Shown: positions 1-12,655 of the stretch, piece after piece
Layout: each line of letters opens with the position of its first letter
Position numbering within the stretch: position 1 is the stretch's first letter
Assembly (NCBI RefSeq): GCF_041296385.1
Contig: NC_091023.1
Coordinates: 7,564,924-7,628,923, forward strand
Direction of reading: 5' to 3'
DNA from: Aphelocoma coerulescens
Lineage: Eukaryota > Chordata > Aves > Passeriformes > Corvidae
DNA: 64,000 nt
Notes under the pieces: generated by a model
What the model was told of the DNA's origin: nothing
Seen by the model: only the letters and a program-made list of their open reading frames with translations
Database searches by the model: none
Translations under genes and position numbers: made by a program

Positions 1-1635
1 TCAAACACCAGCCATAGTGCAAATAGTAAAATATTGAGAGAAAAAACAAATCAACAGCACATCCTCTAACCTTATTATTTTAATGACATTAAATAGGAAT
101 AGACAATTCAAAAATGTTTAGCACCCAATAAGCACTATAGAACAGGCAGAGGGTTAAATGCACAAATGATTGAAGCTGCAGGCTTCAAAAAGCTAAAATT
201 GAGATGAGGATATGGGACAATAGGGTGGCAAAGACCTCAAGGAGCAGAGTGAGGAAAGGACAGGCAAAATGCCCAAGCAATGGTTGGAGCCAGAGGACTC
301 CCAAGGGGAGAGTAGTTTGCAGCTTATTTAATTTATCCCCTTGACAAACATTTTGTTCCAGACAATTTCATTGCTCCAGACACATTGAAACCATGACCCT
401 ATAAATGCTATTCTCCAACCCATTAACTATTTTGATTTTGAGAATATCCTAAAATATTTTAAAATCAGTATGAGAACAAAAAATTCAAGGAAATCATAGT
501 GCTGGACTGCTAAAAGAAAACAGTCAAAATGATTCTCCAACGATAATGCAGTCTTTTTGGCAAAATCCAGATCAGCTCTGCTTAAGAATGTTCTAGGCCT
601 TGACTGTAGAGCAGCACAGTAGGAAATTACAAGCAGGGAATAAACCACAGAAGTTAAACTGGGAGGTGACTTGTCCCAGTGACTGGAAACAAGAAATGCT
701 TTCAGTAACAGCTGACACCTCACACCCTGGAGGGAAGATGAAAGGGACACTATTCTCAAATCCAGTTTCGGCACAGCAGTGTCACGACTGCTCTCCCATT
801 TTACTGCTGCTTCAGAGCTTCAGCAGTGAATCAAAGAAAACCCCAATTCTGTGAGCCTTGCATTACTAATAGAATTGTTCTAAATTTTTCTGTGCTTATT
901 TCTTCATACGGTTGTGTTCATTTCCTTCTATCTCTTTAAGCTTTTATCCAGCTCCATGCTGGTTGTTTAGCTGACTGAAGGACAAACAACAGCTTCTATT
1001 AACAAATATTGATTTTTCTTAAACTAGGTGCAAATTCAACCGTGTGAAAACATTACACCAAGTGATATTGTTTACATTAGAAAGTTACTATCTGGGATTA
1101 AAAATATTGGAAGAAAGTTCAAAACAAAATTGTTGTATTAGTCACATAAATTTGATTGTGCTCTGGTTTATGAATGCTTCAGGTTTTTTCTGCACAACTT
1201 CCTATGCAGTAATTTAGCCATAACAGTGGTATTCAAGCAGTTTTGAGAGCACAATGCAATCTTATGAAAACAAGGACTATGAAAATCCCAGCTGAAATAA
1301 TTGACTTTTCACTGAATATTAAAGAGAATATTTCTTCAAAACAAGCTGGGAAAAAAATTGAGACTTTTCTTAGGTACAGTGAAATATTTTATTCAAAACA
1401 TATTGAAATAATTTTCCACTTCAAAAGCCAATATCTGTTTCTTCATGCAAACATTTGCTTCCCTACCCAAACATTAAGAAGAAGGTGGCAGTATCCTCCT
1501 TAGCATTTGAAGGAAAATGACTGCAGAATTCCTTAGCCTCAACCATCCCTTCCAGCAACTTATAGGTCAGAGTTTGGCACCACAAACATTTCCTAGAGAA
1601 TTCTGCATACACATCATCTTCCTGATTAATTGCTA

Positions 1636-1651
1636 ATATATATATATATAA
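1636..1651. repeat. Short (AT)n microsatellite
   Basis: About eight uninterrupted AT units. Such short runs are common in AT-rich vertebrate DNA and are often length-polymorphic. No function is implied. Confidence 0.85.
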
Positions 1652-2876
1652 AACCCCTAATATACACTTTCAAGAGCTCCCATATCACCTATTTACTCCA
1701 TTTGCAGAAGCATTATGATATCTCTCAAGCAAGTAGTTAATTAGGTAATAGTTAATTAAATAGCCACTGAACTGAGTGTAATTCAGGGGATATTAAAATG
1801 TGCATTATATGACGATTGTGATGGCCACCGTAGACCTTGGAGGGCTCTGCCATCCCCAGAGGGACCCCCTGATGCTGTGCACACTTTCTAAAGTGCTGCA
1901 TTGGCTCCAAGAGATGCTGCTGTTGCAGCTTCATCCCTGGAGTCCTTGCACTTACCCATATCAAGGGAATTAAGCACAGAGTCACCACTGCTGTCATTCC
2001 GTGGCTAAAAGATGAAGCTTTATACTGCCTCAAAGGGGAAATCATGTATTACTGTGGAACAGTCTGTACCTCAGTTATGAAATTGTGTTCTGTAGCCATC
2101 ATACCTTTAGACCAGGATGGCCTCTGCATACAGAATTGCACTGAATGCATAAAATTCACCGGAAATCATGGTACACCAGGCAGATTTGCCTCACCTGAAC
2201 CAGCACTGAGGAAATATCTTTTCAGTACTATCAGAAATGAAAAAATAGCGTGAAAATAATCTGTTCCTCTACAGTGGGTTTCTCAAACTCAGAGAGGTAA
2301 AAAGGGTGAAAGAAATGAGAGATATAAATTCACTATTCTTTATATACTGACTGACATGACTTCATAGACAGCAAGAAATAGGAATATTGAGAAAATTAAA
2401 AGTCAATCCAGAGTTAGCAAATGTAGGGGGAAAGGTAGAAAAGCAAAGGTTCTCCCTTGACTGCAAAACATACAGGAAGTTTCACCTTCCTTTTCTTTAT
2501 TTGATGAAGCTGAACTCTCTCAGCTCTCCATCCTCCTTGGATGCTGCAATCTAAACTCCCTCAGCTTATCAGCTGCCTGGACTCTCCTCTTTTCTAAGCA
2601 GAAGAGGTGCTGGCTGGCAGAGCTCTGAGGAAATTGAGCCTCTGTGTGGTGGAGAGCTGGCAATACTGCATGAAGAGAACAGAATGACTCACACTGAGTC
2701 TTCCTCTAATGAAATCATTTAAATGAGCCTGGTTTCCCTTTTATTAAACAGGAGAAGAATCAATAATGGTTGATCACAATTCCTATCCATTAGGCTGTTT
2801 CTAGAATGAACTCACACACATGAACTTGAAGTAACTCAAAGTTAAGAATACCAAATAGGTTCATAAAAAAACAAAG

Positions 2877-2890
2877 ACTTAGCGCTAAGT
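2877..2890. repeat. 14-bp perfect palindrome
   Basis: The sequence ACTTAGCGCTAAGT equals its own reverse complement. It has a GCGC centre in otherwise CpG-poor surroundings. It could be a dimeric protein-binding site, but one 14-bp palindrome in 64 kb is weak evidence. Confidence 0.5.
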
Positions 2891-5411
2891 TTCAATAAAT
2901 GAGCATTTCATATCACTGCTGCTTTTTTTAATTGACACTACTGCTACTCCTTTAAGTAGTCTTAAAATGTAGACAGAAATTAGTTGCTAAAAAGAGAGAG
3001 GTGGCAGTATACAGATGAATAACATGTAGTGATCACCTTTAAATAAAAATCCACAAGTATATGAATTAATAAAAACCTGGCTCATTCACTTTGCCTGGTA
3101 TGGATTTGTACAGGTTCTCGACCATCCCCTTTTCCTTATGTATCCTGATGTAACCTAATTATTTGCTCATTACTATTTGAGCATCTGAGGACAGGGAGAC
3201 ATGGTTAGCATTGGTTTATATATGCAAGAAACAATAGATTATGTTCTTTTGCTTTCCTTGCTTTTATGGCTTGTGTTCTGTAGGAGAGATGAAAGCTTAC
3301 CAGATAGTAACATTGATAAGTAGCAATCTTAACAATATTCGAACAATTCACCTTTGTGACTTTTTTTTCCTTTCAGAAATATCTGAATTGACAAGTTCTG
3401 AAGGGAGAAGTCAACTAAAGGAGAAGAGTGAAACTTTCAGAACTCTGCACAAAGTTAAATTCAAGTGAAGTGTGTGACAGCTCCCCATGATGTCCTACTC
3501 GTAGGGCTACAGACAGAGAGAAAATAGTCTCAGATCTCACAGAATCAACTGCCCACACACACACAGAGACTCATCTGTAGCTTTCTCTCAAAAAATATGA
3601 CCAAAGGTTTAACACATAAATATAGAACAGGAGGAGATGGCTTAATCCAACCACATGAGCACTTTGCTGAAGGAATGGCAGAAGCAGAAATGTACTGATA
3701 TGATGAGATTGCTCACCTCAGTAGGAGGTGTCTCCCGCAAGTGATAAAGTTGAATTTAATCTGAAAAGATTTTTTAGTATTCTCCTGCACTCCTTCCTGA
3801 CTTTCTTCCAGAATGATATTCCTGAGGCATTACCATACATAATGTATAAATGATCTCTGCTTAGTATTACATTTATTGCAGTATGAAGTATTTTAAAAGT
3901 TCATCATATGCTTCTTCATGGTGACATACTGGGACAAATTTTGAAATATAAGTCCCCTAGGTGACTCTAGAAGAACTTCTGTTGTGCATACAGATGAATG
4001 CTTAGGGGAAGTAGTCAAAATAACCTAAATCTTCACAAAAGCAGACAAACTTTATTTTTATCTTGTTGATAGGCTCAAGTTGCAATACTTACATCTGTCC
4101 CTTTCATGTTATGGCATTTTAAACCCAATCCTAGAGAAAGGATTTTGAAGAAAATTTGATTATGAACATTTTCTCAGGATAGTTTTGAATCTTATTAAAA
4201 TTTCTGTCCAAATTATGTGGGGAAAGTTTTCCAGCTTTCAGAGTGGACCTACTTTCCATTGATCCTTTAGTATTCTGATATGATATAAACCCAGAAAGAT
4301 TCATTTTGATTTCAATCCTTGATTGAAATAAGAAATTTAAAGTATACTGTATAGGACAGCAGCTATTTAAATTTTCCTTTTCTTAGCAACATTTTCAAAA
4401 AACCCTCCAAAAACAAAAGCATGAGCCAAAACAAATTAGAATAAAAGTAATAATACCTTGAAAAGCATAGCCTCTAAAATACAAATGATTCTCATGCATT
4501 TAGGAGAATGCTTATTGCTAAAGCTTTTCTCATGAGCCTTATGGGTCACTACCAACACTGCTATTGAAAATTTTGACCTCCAAATAAAAAAGCAAATCCA
4601 TATCATTGGAGAAAATTTCCCAGCACAACACACTTTAAGGATGGGACTGCTGCTTGCATTAATAAAGCACTTGCATCTGACATTCTTTTCATCTCCCCAA
4701 AACCAATTTCTATTTTTGTGTACAGTGAAAATTCAGTCACAGTGGGGCATGAACTTATTATGTGGAAACACACACAGATACTCTCACTCAGCACAACTCC
4801 CTCTGATGTAAGTTTTGACCAAGTGAGAAGGAAGAACAAAAGTATTCGCTGTTAAATTTTTCAGTTTATATTTTGGATCCCACGATAAGATACTCCATCT
4901 TTCCAAGAGACATGGGGGCTAAGGAGACTTTTGAACAAGGTACTTCAGCTGAAACAGAAGATTTGGAAGAGACTGCCCAGACTATTAAGTTCTCTCTACC
5001 CTCACAAATAATTACATCATGCAATCACTTTCTTAAACTGATCAAGCTCCTCCTAAAAATTAGCTGGGCTTTTTTCTCTGTACTAAAAGGCTGTTCTAGA
5101 ACCTCGTTTGTATGATGACTAAAACCCATGTTTTGATTTCTAGCCTCAACATACTCTTGGAAAGTTTGTATATAATTATTCCTCAGCTTAAGCACTTGCT
5201 TAGTGTTACTGTACTATTTCCCAGTACAAGTTTCATTTTCTCCTACAAATTACTTCATCTTTCCAGATCTGCCTGCTTACAGTAGTTTGATTACTCTGAA
5301 CTTTACTTTTTAAAGATATTTCTAAGGAAGTAGCAACACTTCTTTAGTCCATATCACAAATTTGAGGTTTTTCAGGCTTAAGGAAGGAATATTGACGGGA
5401 GGTAACAGTTC

Positions 5412-5553
5412 CCACCTGTTTGAAAGCTACTGCAGGAACATGGGTAAGAAATTGTTCTCCCCTATCCACAGGGGAAGGGACAACACAGAATGGGTTTATG
5501 GAGGAAAGAGCCTTTAGGTCAGATCCCTGAAAAACCTTCCCGCTTGAACAACT
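5412..5553 (+). mobile_element. Old, degraded CR1 LINE fragment, plus orientation
   Basis: This stretch follows the older avian CR1 3' region in sense orientation. In order, it shows the block for a run of sequence ending in a GGCTGC-like core, then AATTGTTCTCC, then TCCACAGGGGA followed by GGGACAA, then ATGGGTTTA, then TTTAGGTCAGAT and GAAAAACCTTCC. These correspond to the CR1 blocks remembered as ATTGTTCTCCATGTCCACTGGGG, ATGGGCTTAAA and TTTAGGTTAGATATTAGGAAAAACTTTC. It carries many substitutions and small indels and lacks the 3' terminal octamer repeats, so it is an ancient, immobile relic. The exact ends are uncertain by tens of bases. No reverse transcriptase frame remains. An alternative is another LINE of the CR1/L3 clade. 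Confidence 0.72.
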
Positions 5554-7880
5554 TTATCTGGATTGTGATCCTTTTGTTCTCAGTTTAATACAAAAATATG
5601 GGGTCAGTTCCTCCTCTGTGGTTGAGTAATTGCAGAATGGACAAGGAGACTTTACCCAGAAGCAAAAGCAATGCAAGTTTGATGAAGTCACCTACATCTA
5701 AAATTACATCTCTGTAAACCACTTTTAACACTGAAAAGCAAAACAAAACCAATGTGGATTGCTATGCAGAATGCATCTTTGGAAGTTATGCCATTTAGCT
5801 GTAACTCCAAGAAATAGTATTTGGAAGCCAAAATCAAACAGTAAATCACAGAGCAAACTCAGGCACAAATCATTTGGATATAAAAGTTATCTCACAAGTT
5901 AATAAATGCACACACATCATGTAAAGACAAGGATTAAACTAGAAATCCCTCAGCAGAAAGGGTTTGGCTTTCCAGCACTCTTGAAGTTTTAATGCAGAAC
6001 AGATAAAGAGGAAGTCTTTATAAGGGAAAGAAACAACCTTGAAGTGTTTCCCTGAGAAAGGCATTGTGGCCTAGCAGCTGCCATGTCCTATCAACCTCCA
6101 GGTGCCTGCTTTAAAAGTCAGTTCTTTGGGTGCTGAACATGTCTAGCATTGCCCCATCATGCACTGAGGACAAGCAACACCAGGACACTTTTAACTCTCT
6201 TTGCACAAGCCTGTGCCCCATGGAAGGAATTGCTTCCAAATAAGGAATCAGCAAACAACAACAAGGGTGACAAAACACAACCTATCATTGCCTTCTTTCC
6301 ATCACTACTAAGTAAACTGAAAATCATATTCCCATTGACATCAAAATTTTGACAGCTGGAGTTGAGACTGATGAGATGAATTAAATGCAAAGATATTCTT
6401 TGGTGTGCTTGGCTTCAAAGGCACCACTTCATTTTAAGCACCAGGGATTGCCAATTACTCCTGCTTGAAGCACTCTGTCCTCCTGCCTTCCACAGCACTG
6501 GAGGGAGAATTCGCCTTGCACAGAGTTCTCACTATGTATTTTAAAAGTTAGTAATCCCTACTGGCCAACATCTTTCTGCTCACTGTCTCAGGAAATTCTG
6601 CATACTGTAAAAGCATCATGGCTCCTGACAGAACCACTCAGCATTGCTTCTTATCTCTCTCCCTGTGACAGTTTGGCTCATGCTATTCCCCTGACCTGAT
6701 TGCTTCCTCTTTGTAGCAGCTAAGTATCCCCAAAAACAAATGACATTTTACACCTCATATGCTTCCACCAGCCAGGGAAATATGAGCTGCAAAGGAAAAT
6801 AACACGAACACCAAATGTCACATGGGACAGAGAGCCCACTGAAATGACAGGATCAGTCAGTATCACAGCCTGGTCTGTGGGATCTGCTTCCATCCATCAG
6901 CCCTGGCAGCAGAGATCAGGTTGTCCTCTTTTCTTGTAGCAACAAACAGTTTACCATTCGCCCCGACTGATCAAGTTCCACCATGAACACTACCTATGTT
7001 TTTGGAACAATTTACACTTATTTTAAAACACCCTTGCTGCACACATACTCTGTGATTACCCCAGTATTCACTGCAAAATGGGAGAAAGGCTGTTACACTG
7101 ACGAGAAGAGCAGGTGGGGGACCAGCTCTCCCTGTAATTCAGGCGCAACTGTTGAGAGTAATGTACAAATGGCTATTTTTTACCTGGAACATGTTAAGTC
7201 TAAGTTCTTCCCAACTTCATTCCAATAGTTATGGATTCATTTCTTGTCATTTTCTGTGCTCTTTTGCAATTTCTGACAGAGGAATGATGTATTTGAAATG
7301 GAATGCCTCATGTATTCTGTAGATTACCATTGTGAGCAGCACTGCTTTGACCTTTCCAGCAGGCTGTAATTTCATTTGCTGCCAGGGCTATTTAGGTTGT
7401 TCTCTTCTGTCTCAGGTTCTCTAAACTGCAGGTAACAGACAAGAATGGCCAACCAGCCAAACAAACAAAAAAAAAATCTAAAATTAAGTTTCAAAGTATA
7501 ATAAAAATTATTACACCTCACAACAGGAACGCTGTGTTGAAATGAAGTTTCACCCCAGCATTGCAGTTGATTCTGAACACTGTGACTGGTACCAGGTGAA
7601 TCCATTCATCCAGCCAAACCTATAAGGACAATGGGATGCAAAGCACAGCTAACCTATTTCAGCTACAACTAAATCCATTTCAGCTAAATGGCTGAAACAC
7701 TGTCATCCTCCACTTTGCAATACCAAAATGTCTCTAGGAAGAGTCACAACTTTGCCTCTTCCTGGGTTTAGGATCTTTCCCTCTTTCAAATGACTCACAA
7801 TGGAATTTGTCCATAGTACTGACTGAATTTCTTTTACAGAGCAGTAAAGTTTATATTAAGACAGCAGAGATACCTTGATA

Positions 7881-7931
7881 TAAAGAAAAAGAAACCAAAC
7901 AAACAACAAAAAGAAAAACCAACACAAAACC
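7881..7931. repeat. A/C-rich low-complexity tract
   Basis: About 50 bases consist almost only of A with scattered C and G, for example repeated AAAC and AAAAG words. It is simple sequence without a fixed period and may derive from a decayed A-rich tail. I see no LINE or SINE body directly upstream. Confidence 0.7.
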
Positions 7932-10354
7932 ATAAATACTAAATGTATGTATTTTTCATGAACCTGAAGATACATGAGTATAGACACATTATTTGTGATC
8001 TAGTCTTTAGATTGCTGATATTTTTAAACAGATTTCTTATTAAAAACAACATCTTTGATATTTCTGGAGTATTATCTTTGCCCTTCCTTTCCATTGAATA
8101 AATTATTTTGCCTTTTCACCTTTAAGCACATTAACAACTCTATCATTCTATCTCCATTCTCTCTAAAGTGTAGAATATTAACACACTTGTATAAGACAAG
8201 CACACAATTTCTTGCATTGTTAAATGCATGGATGTTTATTCATTCTACTCACCACAGCAGTTGCTCATTTATTATTTTAGAAAAGGACCATTCTTTCTGT
8301 GTAAGATAAAGGCCAAAAAGGTAGCATAAAACATCACAGCTCTCTAGACAGCAGCTACTTGATTCAGTACATCTGCATTTAGAGACATTAAATTGAACAC
8401 AGGCAGTTCAATGCCTTCAGTTCCTATTTTACCTTTAAACCAAGGCTCAATACCTCACTTTTGATGGAGTAAGGAAAGATATAAGCTGAGAATAACTGGG
8501 AAAATAGATTTATTAAAGAATGTTCACTCTTTCTGTGGAACATAACTCAAATAGTCATTATACCTTGTCTTCACTTCCTGCACCATTTACATCTGGTATG
8601 ATTTTACAGCTCTTCTCTTTACTGTGCATGTCCTGTCAGCACCTCTGTAGTACAGGACAAATACACAAGTGTTTTGCAGACAATGCAGAAGATGGTAAGG
8701 AGGGGCCTTGAGCCAGACAGGAAGTGCCTCTAGATGGGAGTTAGAAGGAGCAATGAGCTGAGCAAGAGAAAGGAGGAGGGGAACACGCTCAAAACTGACC
8801 GAGCCGGGATATCTATTTGTTAGCAGATGACAGAGAATCTGAAAGGAATTTATTCATTCCTAAGTGTATCACAGTATTCTCTACATTTACCAAAGTACTC
8901 CCTTTAGCCACAGTTCTCTCATAATCACCACTTCACACAGAGGAAAGGGGAAAATGGGAAGTAACTATATTAATTTTCAGCACCGAAAAAAGTGCCCAAT
9001 CTTCTGACAAGCAAGTAGGCTGCAACAACTGTCCTGACACATGTACAGTTATTTCTTGGTAACTTTCTGTTTGCTTATTCAATATAATTATTTATTTCTG
9101 ATAGAGGTTCATTGGGAGTTCCTGGAACAAGTTGCAAGTTTGTGCCAGACTGCCCTACAGAAAAAGAGCTCTTGGAGTCATCCAATTCATGTGCTTAATG
9201 AGGCTGTGGTAAATATGGGAAGAGGAAAGGAGCCAGAATTTTTGCAGTTGGCAAACTGCTTTTTATGTTTGTGCTTTTGGGGAGTTTCGGCTTGTTGGAC
9301 TTTTTTCAACATTTGCTGAAACTTTCCAGAACATGCCAATGCTTATAGCATTTTTTCAAAGTACAGCTTTGGGTTTGGTCCCCGCATAACTTTTACTTTT
9401 CTCTGCTAATGCAGGCTGTCCCATAGGCAGATCATATGGTTTCCTAGAGCACAGATAGGAAGAATAATCATTCCTATTGAGAAGACTCTGTCTTGTGTTT
9501 TTTATTTTAGAAAATTGGAAACAAAGGATTTTATGTAATCTTACTGGTATCACATAGTAAGATCATTGAAAAAGTCTATTAATTTTAATTAATAATTCAG
9601 AGCAATACTTACCTGTTTTTTTTTCCAGATGAGAAAATACACCTCAGTCATGCACCTCCTGGAACAGCCCTCAGAGCACTCCTGAACATAAAGTGGCAAT
9701 GGATGAACTGTCTTCATGACCACTGTTGTGATGGAACACAGACACAGTGCAGGAAACCCAGTCCAGGATGTAGCATCTGTCAGTTATCTGAGACATAAAC
9801 TGACTACACCCAGCTCCATCTCTCTGTCTCTAGCCTCTTATACTAGTTGGTTAAAACACTAATGTGAACTTTCCCTGGTTTTATCCTGTTAACAGGTCAA
9901 CGTCTCTGTATCTGAACTTGTTTTCACCACCTAATGCAGAGCTGAAATCCTGATTCCATTAGGAGCCACCAAAATGTTCACCCCAAACTGTAATGGCGAT
10001 GGAATACCAGTGAGATAACCACATAATGAAAAGGTTTTACTTCTAGATGGAGTCCAGAGGGGAATAGTATGATCTTCCATAATTAGAATTTCTGTGACCC
10101 AAATATTTTTTGTGGCTCTCCTGAGACTGATCTATCTTCTCAAGAGCAGTCTAAATACTATACTAGGACTTACATAAAATATATTTAAATTGCAATAAGC
10201 GCTACCTCATATTTTTCACTGGCTGTGCTCTGTGCTGCTTAAGCATCTCTGCTGCCACTTGCACTGTTCACACCAAGTAACTTCAGGTTCTGTCATTTCC
10301 CTCCTAGTCATCAGATACTGCTTTGAAGGGTGAGCCATAATGATGACAGCACCT

Positions 10355-10381
10355 CCAGGAGCGCTCTGCAAGCGCTTCTGG
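10355..10381. other. Compact GC-rich hairpin, 11-bp stem and 5-nt loop
   Basis: The arm CCAGGAGCGCT (10355-10365) pairs with AGCGCTTCTGG (10371-10381) around the loop CTGCA. Ten pairs are Watson-Crick and one is G-T. Pairing stops at once on both outer sides. The stem holds two CpG-containing AGCGCT blocks in CpG-poor DNA, which makes it stand out. It is too short for a usual microRNA precursor. It could be part of a structured RNA, a protein-binding inverted repeat or chance. Confidence 0.5.
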
Positions 10382-10824
10382 TCCTCACACAGACATTGGT
10401 CTGACTGTTCAATCTAACTCCTAAAGACCTCCTCCAAGCAAGGTTAAAAACCTGAATACTAATTTGTTCACAGACACTAAGAGCCTTAGATGTAAATTAC
10501 CTCAGCTGAAGCAGCAAAAGTTCACCAGTTCTGGAAATTGGGTTCAGCTTCTCATTAGCCAGTGAGTAACAGATTAACGCATTAAGGTGACAGAGCCAGG
10601 TTTTGCGGCTCTCAGTAAAACTGGTAGCAAGTAAGAAATCAAGCTGCCTTCCTAGGATACAGTGTTAATTACCCTGTGCTGGCCATCAAGTACCCAAACT
10701 CTACTTAATGATGTGACTGTAGGCAACACAGCAGATGTATCTGGATACAGATGTAACTGGACTATAAAACTGGCGAGAAGATAGTGTGCTCTGCACATCG
10801 ATTTGCTGAACTGCCAAACCAGAT

Positions 10825-10834
10825 GGGGGGGGGG
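10825..10834 (+). repeat. G10 homopolymer
   Basis: Ten consecutive G on the plus strand, followed shortly by an A-run. Long G runs are rare in this AT-rich window and prone to length errors in sequencing. Confidence 0.85.
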
Positions 10835-12229
10835 ACAACAAAAAAACTCCCTCATGAGTTACCAAGAAGTCTTGAAAAACTCTGTCTTTTAATAGATGTA
10901 AAGGAAACTCCCAAGAGCTACATATATCTTGACAAAACCCTACACAGTTTTGCTTTAAAGCCATATGGACTAACAAAATAATATGGCCTATTTCTGTGGA
11001 AAAGAGTGTGTAAAGAAAGAAAAGAATGAGCTTTCATTTGCCACACCAGCTTGAGTTTCCATTATTATCTAATAAAACAAAAGTTCAAGTTGCAAAGAGC
11101 GAGATCTCAAAACTGCTTCTCTTATTTTTGGCTAAAGAAATCTTGAGTGGAAAAGGAATGATCAGTCAGTAAATAGACTGTGATGTGCCAAGCTACGTGG
11201 AAAATAAACACAGAAGTAACATTAGATATTTTTGAAATGTGTCAGTTCAGAGAAGGAGTGGCACGATTTGCACTGCCATTGGTAAAATGCAACGTTGGTG
11301 AGCATGGCCTGTTCCCAAAGACAACTAAGAACCATCAGAACAAAACAGCCAGATTTTGAAATGGTTATAATACTTCAAAACATCCCAAGAGACTCTCTCT
11401 GCTATACCAGAAGTCATACACTTCACAGGACGTTGAGTCCTCTTGAAGATTCATATTGGTGTTCCTATTGCTACTTCTGTAAATATTTACCCGTGTTACC
11501 TATGGAGATAGAGCTGCCAAAAATCTATAAAACACTGTGACATTATAAACACAGTCAATAAAAAAATGAGAAACAAGCCCTTTTCTACCTTTCTAAAAAT
11601 CAGCAAGTTACATCAGAGTCTGAGTGCCCTGAACCACTGTCCCTGGCAGAGGAAACTACAGCAACCTCTTTTCAGTGTGATCAAAACACGGGTGACACTA
11701 GAGAGGAAGGGGCAACAACTTTGGTTTGCTGTAATTATCAGTTCCCTGTTTTCAAGGTGATAGAGGGGAAAATTGGACAAAACTGCTTTCCCCTCAAATA
11801 CTGCTCTATCTCTGAAGAGGTGGATGGACTCCAGGTATGAAGTAGGGTAATATCTCTCTGTAGTTGCTCTTGTGTAATTTATTTTTCACCAGAAGATAAT
11901 GACAGGCAGCACACATAGCACTGTTTTAAGGTAATGAAGATACAGCTCAGGACTGTATCTGGGTAGAAGTCAGTAATGCTGCAACAGCTGCTGCAGAATG
12001 TAGTACAGGCTTACTGGGGCTCTGCCAATGGAACCGTTGGATTTGCTCCTGCCTGTGGGACTGGATTTACTTCCCACAAAACACTACAAAATGGCTACAG
12101 ACGCAGAGGGAATCATAGCCTTAGAACAGAGAGAAAGTGGTGGTCGAGAGGGAGGAGAGGATGACATGTTCTTGGAATGTTTGAAGTTATTGATGAGTTC
12201 TGATTGCACAGCCAAAGGAATTTTTCCCC

Positions 12230-12655
12230 TTCTACTTAAGTGTTGTGGCCTGATGCTGGCTGGATGCCAGGCACCCACAAAAGCTTCTTTCTCACCCTCC
12301 TCTGAAACTAGACAGAGGAGACAAAATATAATGAAGGGTTCATGGGTTGAGATAAGGACTGGGAGAAAACACTCATCAATTATCATCAAGGGCAAAACTA
12401 GGCCCGACTTAGAGATATAAAGTGAATTTATTACCAGCAAAGTCAGAGCAGGATAACAAGAATTAGAATAAGCCCTTAAAAACACCCTTACCCCCCCAAT
12501 CCCTCCCTCCTTCCCACCAACAGTGGGGAGAGACAGGGAATGGGGGTTATGGTCAGTTCATCACCCATGATTTCTCTTGCTGCTCAAGGAGAGGAGCCAC
12601 TGCCCTGCTGCACCGTGCTTCCCACAGAAGCCCCCTCTGTGGACCCTGCACTCCC
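12230..12655 (-). mobile_element. Relic of an avian ERV-like repeat (noncoding part), minus orientation
   Basis: On the plus strand the order of blocks is: CTGGATGCCAGGCACCCAC, then CCTCTGAAACTAGACAGAGG, then GGGTTGAGATAAGGACTGGG, then CACTCATCAATTATCATCA and GGGCAAAAC, then TTTATTACC, then TCAGAGCAGGATAA, a C-rich tract, CAGGGAATGGGGGTTATGG and TCAGTTCATCACCC. I recognise this order from a repeat common in bird genomes that belongs to endogenous-retrovirus-type elements. I set the strand to minus because the reverse complement carries an AATAAA signal (complement of 12429-12437) downstream of the GC-rich part. The copy is diverged and 5'-incomplete. I see no gag, pol or env frame. A 130-codon plus frame and a 133-codon minus frame overlap here; both look like chance. 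The upstream limit could lie somewhat before 12230. The class (ERV versus other LTR element) is from memory. Confidence 0.68.

Larger units (their letters stand above)
1..5411. other. AT-rich noncoding DNA without a recognisable gene
   Basis: I see no exon chain, RNA gene or recognisable mobile element here. Small structures are an (AT)8 run at 1636-1651, a (CA)6 run near 3554-3565 and a 14-bp perfect palindrome at 2877-2890. Open frames are all below 120 codons and have no family resemblance. A good polypyrimidine tract ending in TTTCAG at 3371-3376 leads into a 30-codon open stretch that stops at 3466-3468, but nothing else supports it as an exon. Confidence 0.6.
5554..12229. other. AT-rich noncoding DNA, one hairpin and low-complexity tracts
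   Basis: No gene is recognised. The span holds an A/C-rich tract (7881-7931), a GC-rich hairpin (10355-10381), a run of ten G (10825-10834) and an ideal minus-strand splice donor at 9603-9615. A 104-nt open segment at 9105-9208 has an AG before it and a GT after it, but the acceptor lacks a strong pyrimidine tract. Confidence 0.55.

Noticed and set aside
2265..2290. CAGTGGGTTTCTCAAACT resembles a hAT transposon end
   Set aside because: No matching inverted end or 8-bp target duplication was found nearby.
3377..3468. Possible terminal exon after the tract ending TTTCAG at 3371-3376
   Set aside because: The acceptor is good but there is no other exon, no recognised peptide and no clear polyadenylation context.
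9105..9208. 104-nt open segment bounded by AG and GT on the plus strand
   Set aside because: The acceptor TTTCTGATAG is weak, the donor GTAAAT is weak and the peptide is not recognised.
12028..12485. Overlapping 130- and 133-codon frames on opposite strands
   Set aside because: Both run into the ERV-like repeat in a part that is noncoding as far as I know, and neither looks like a retroviral protein.
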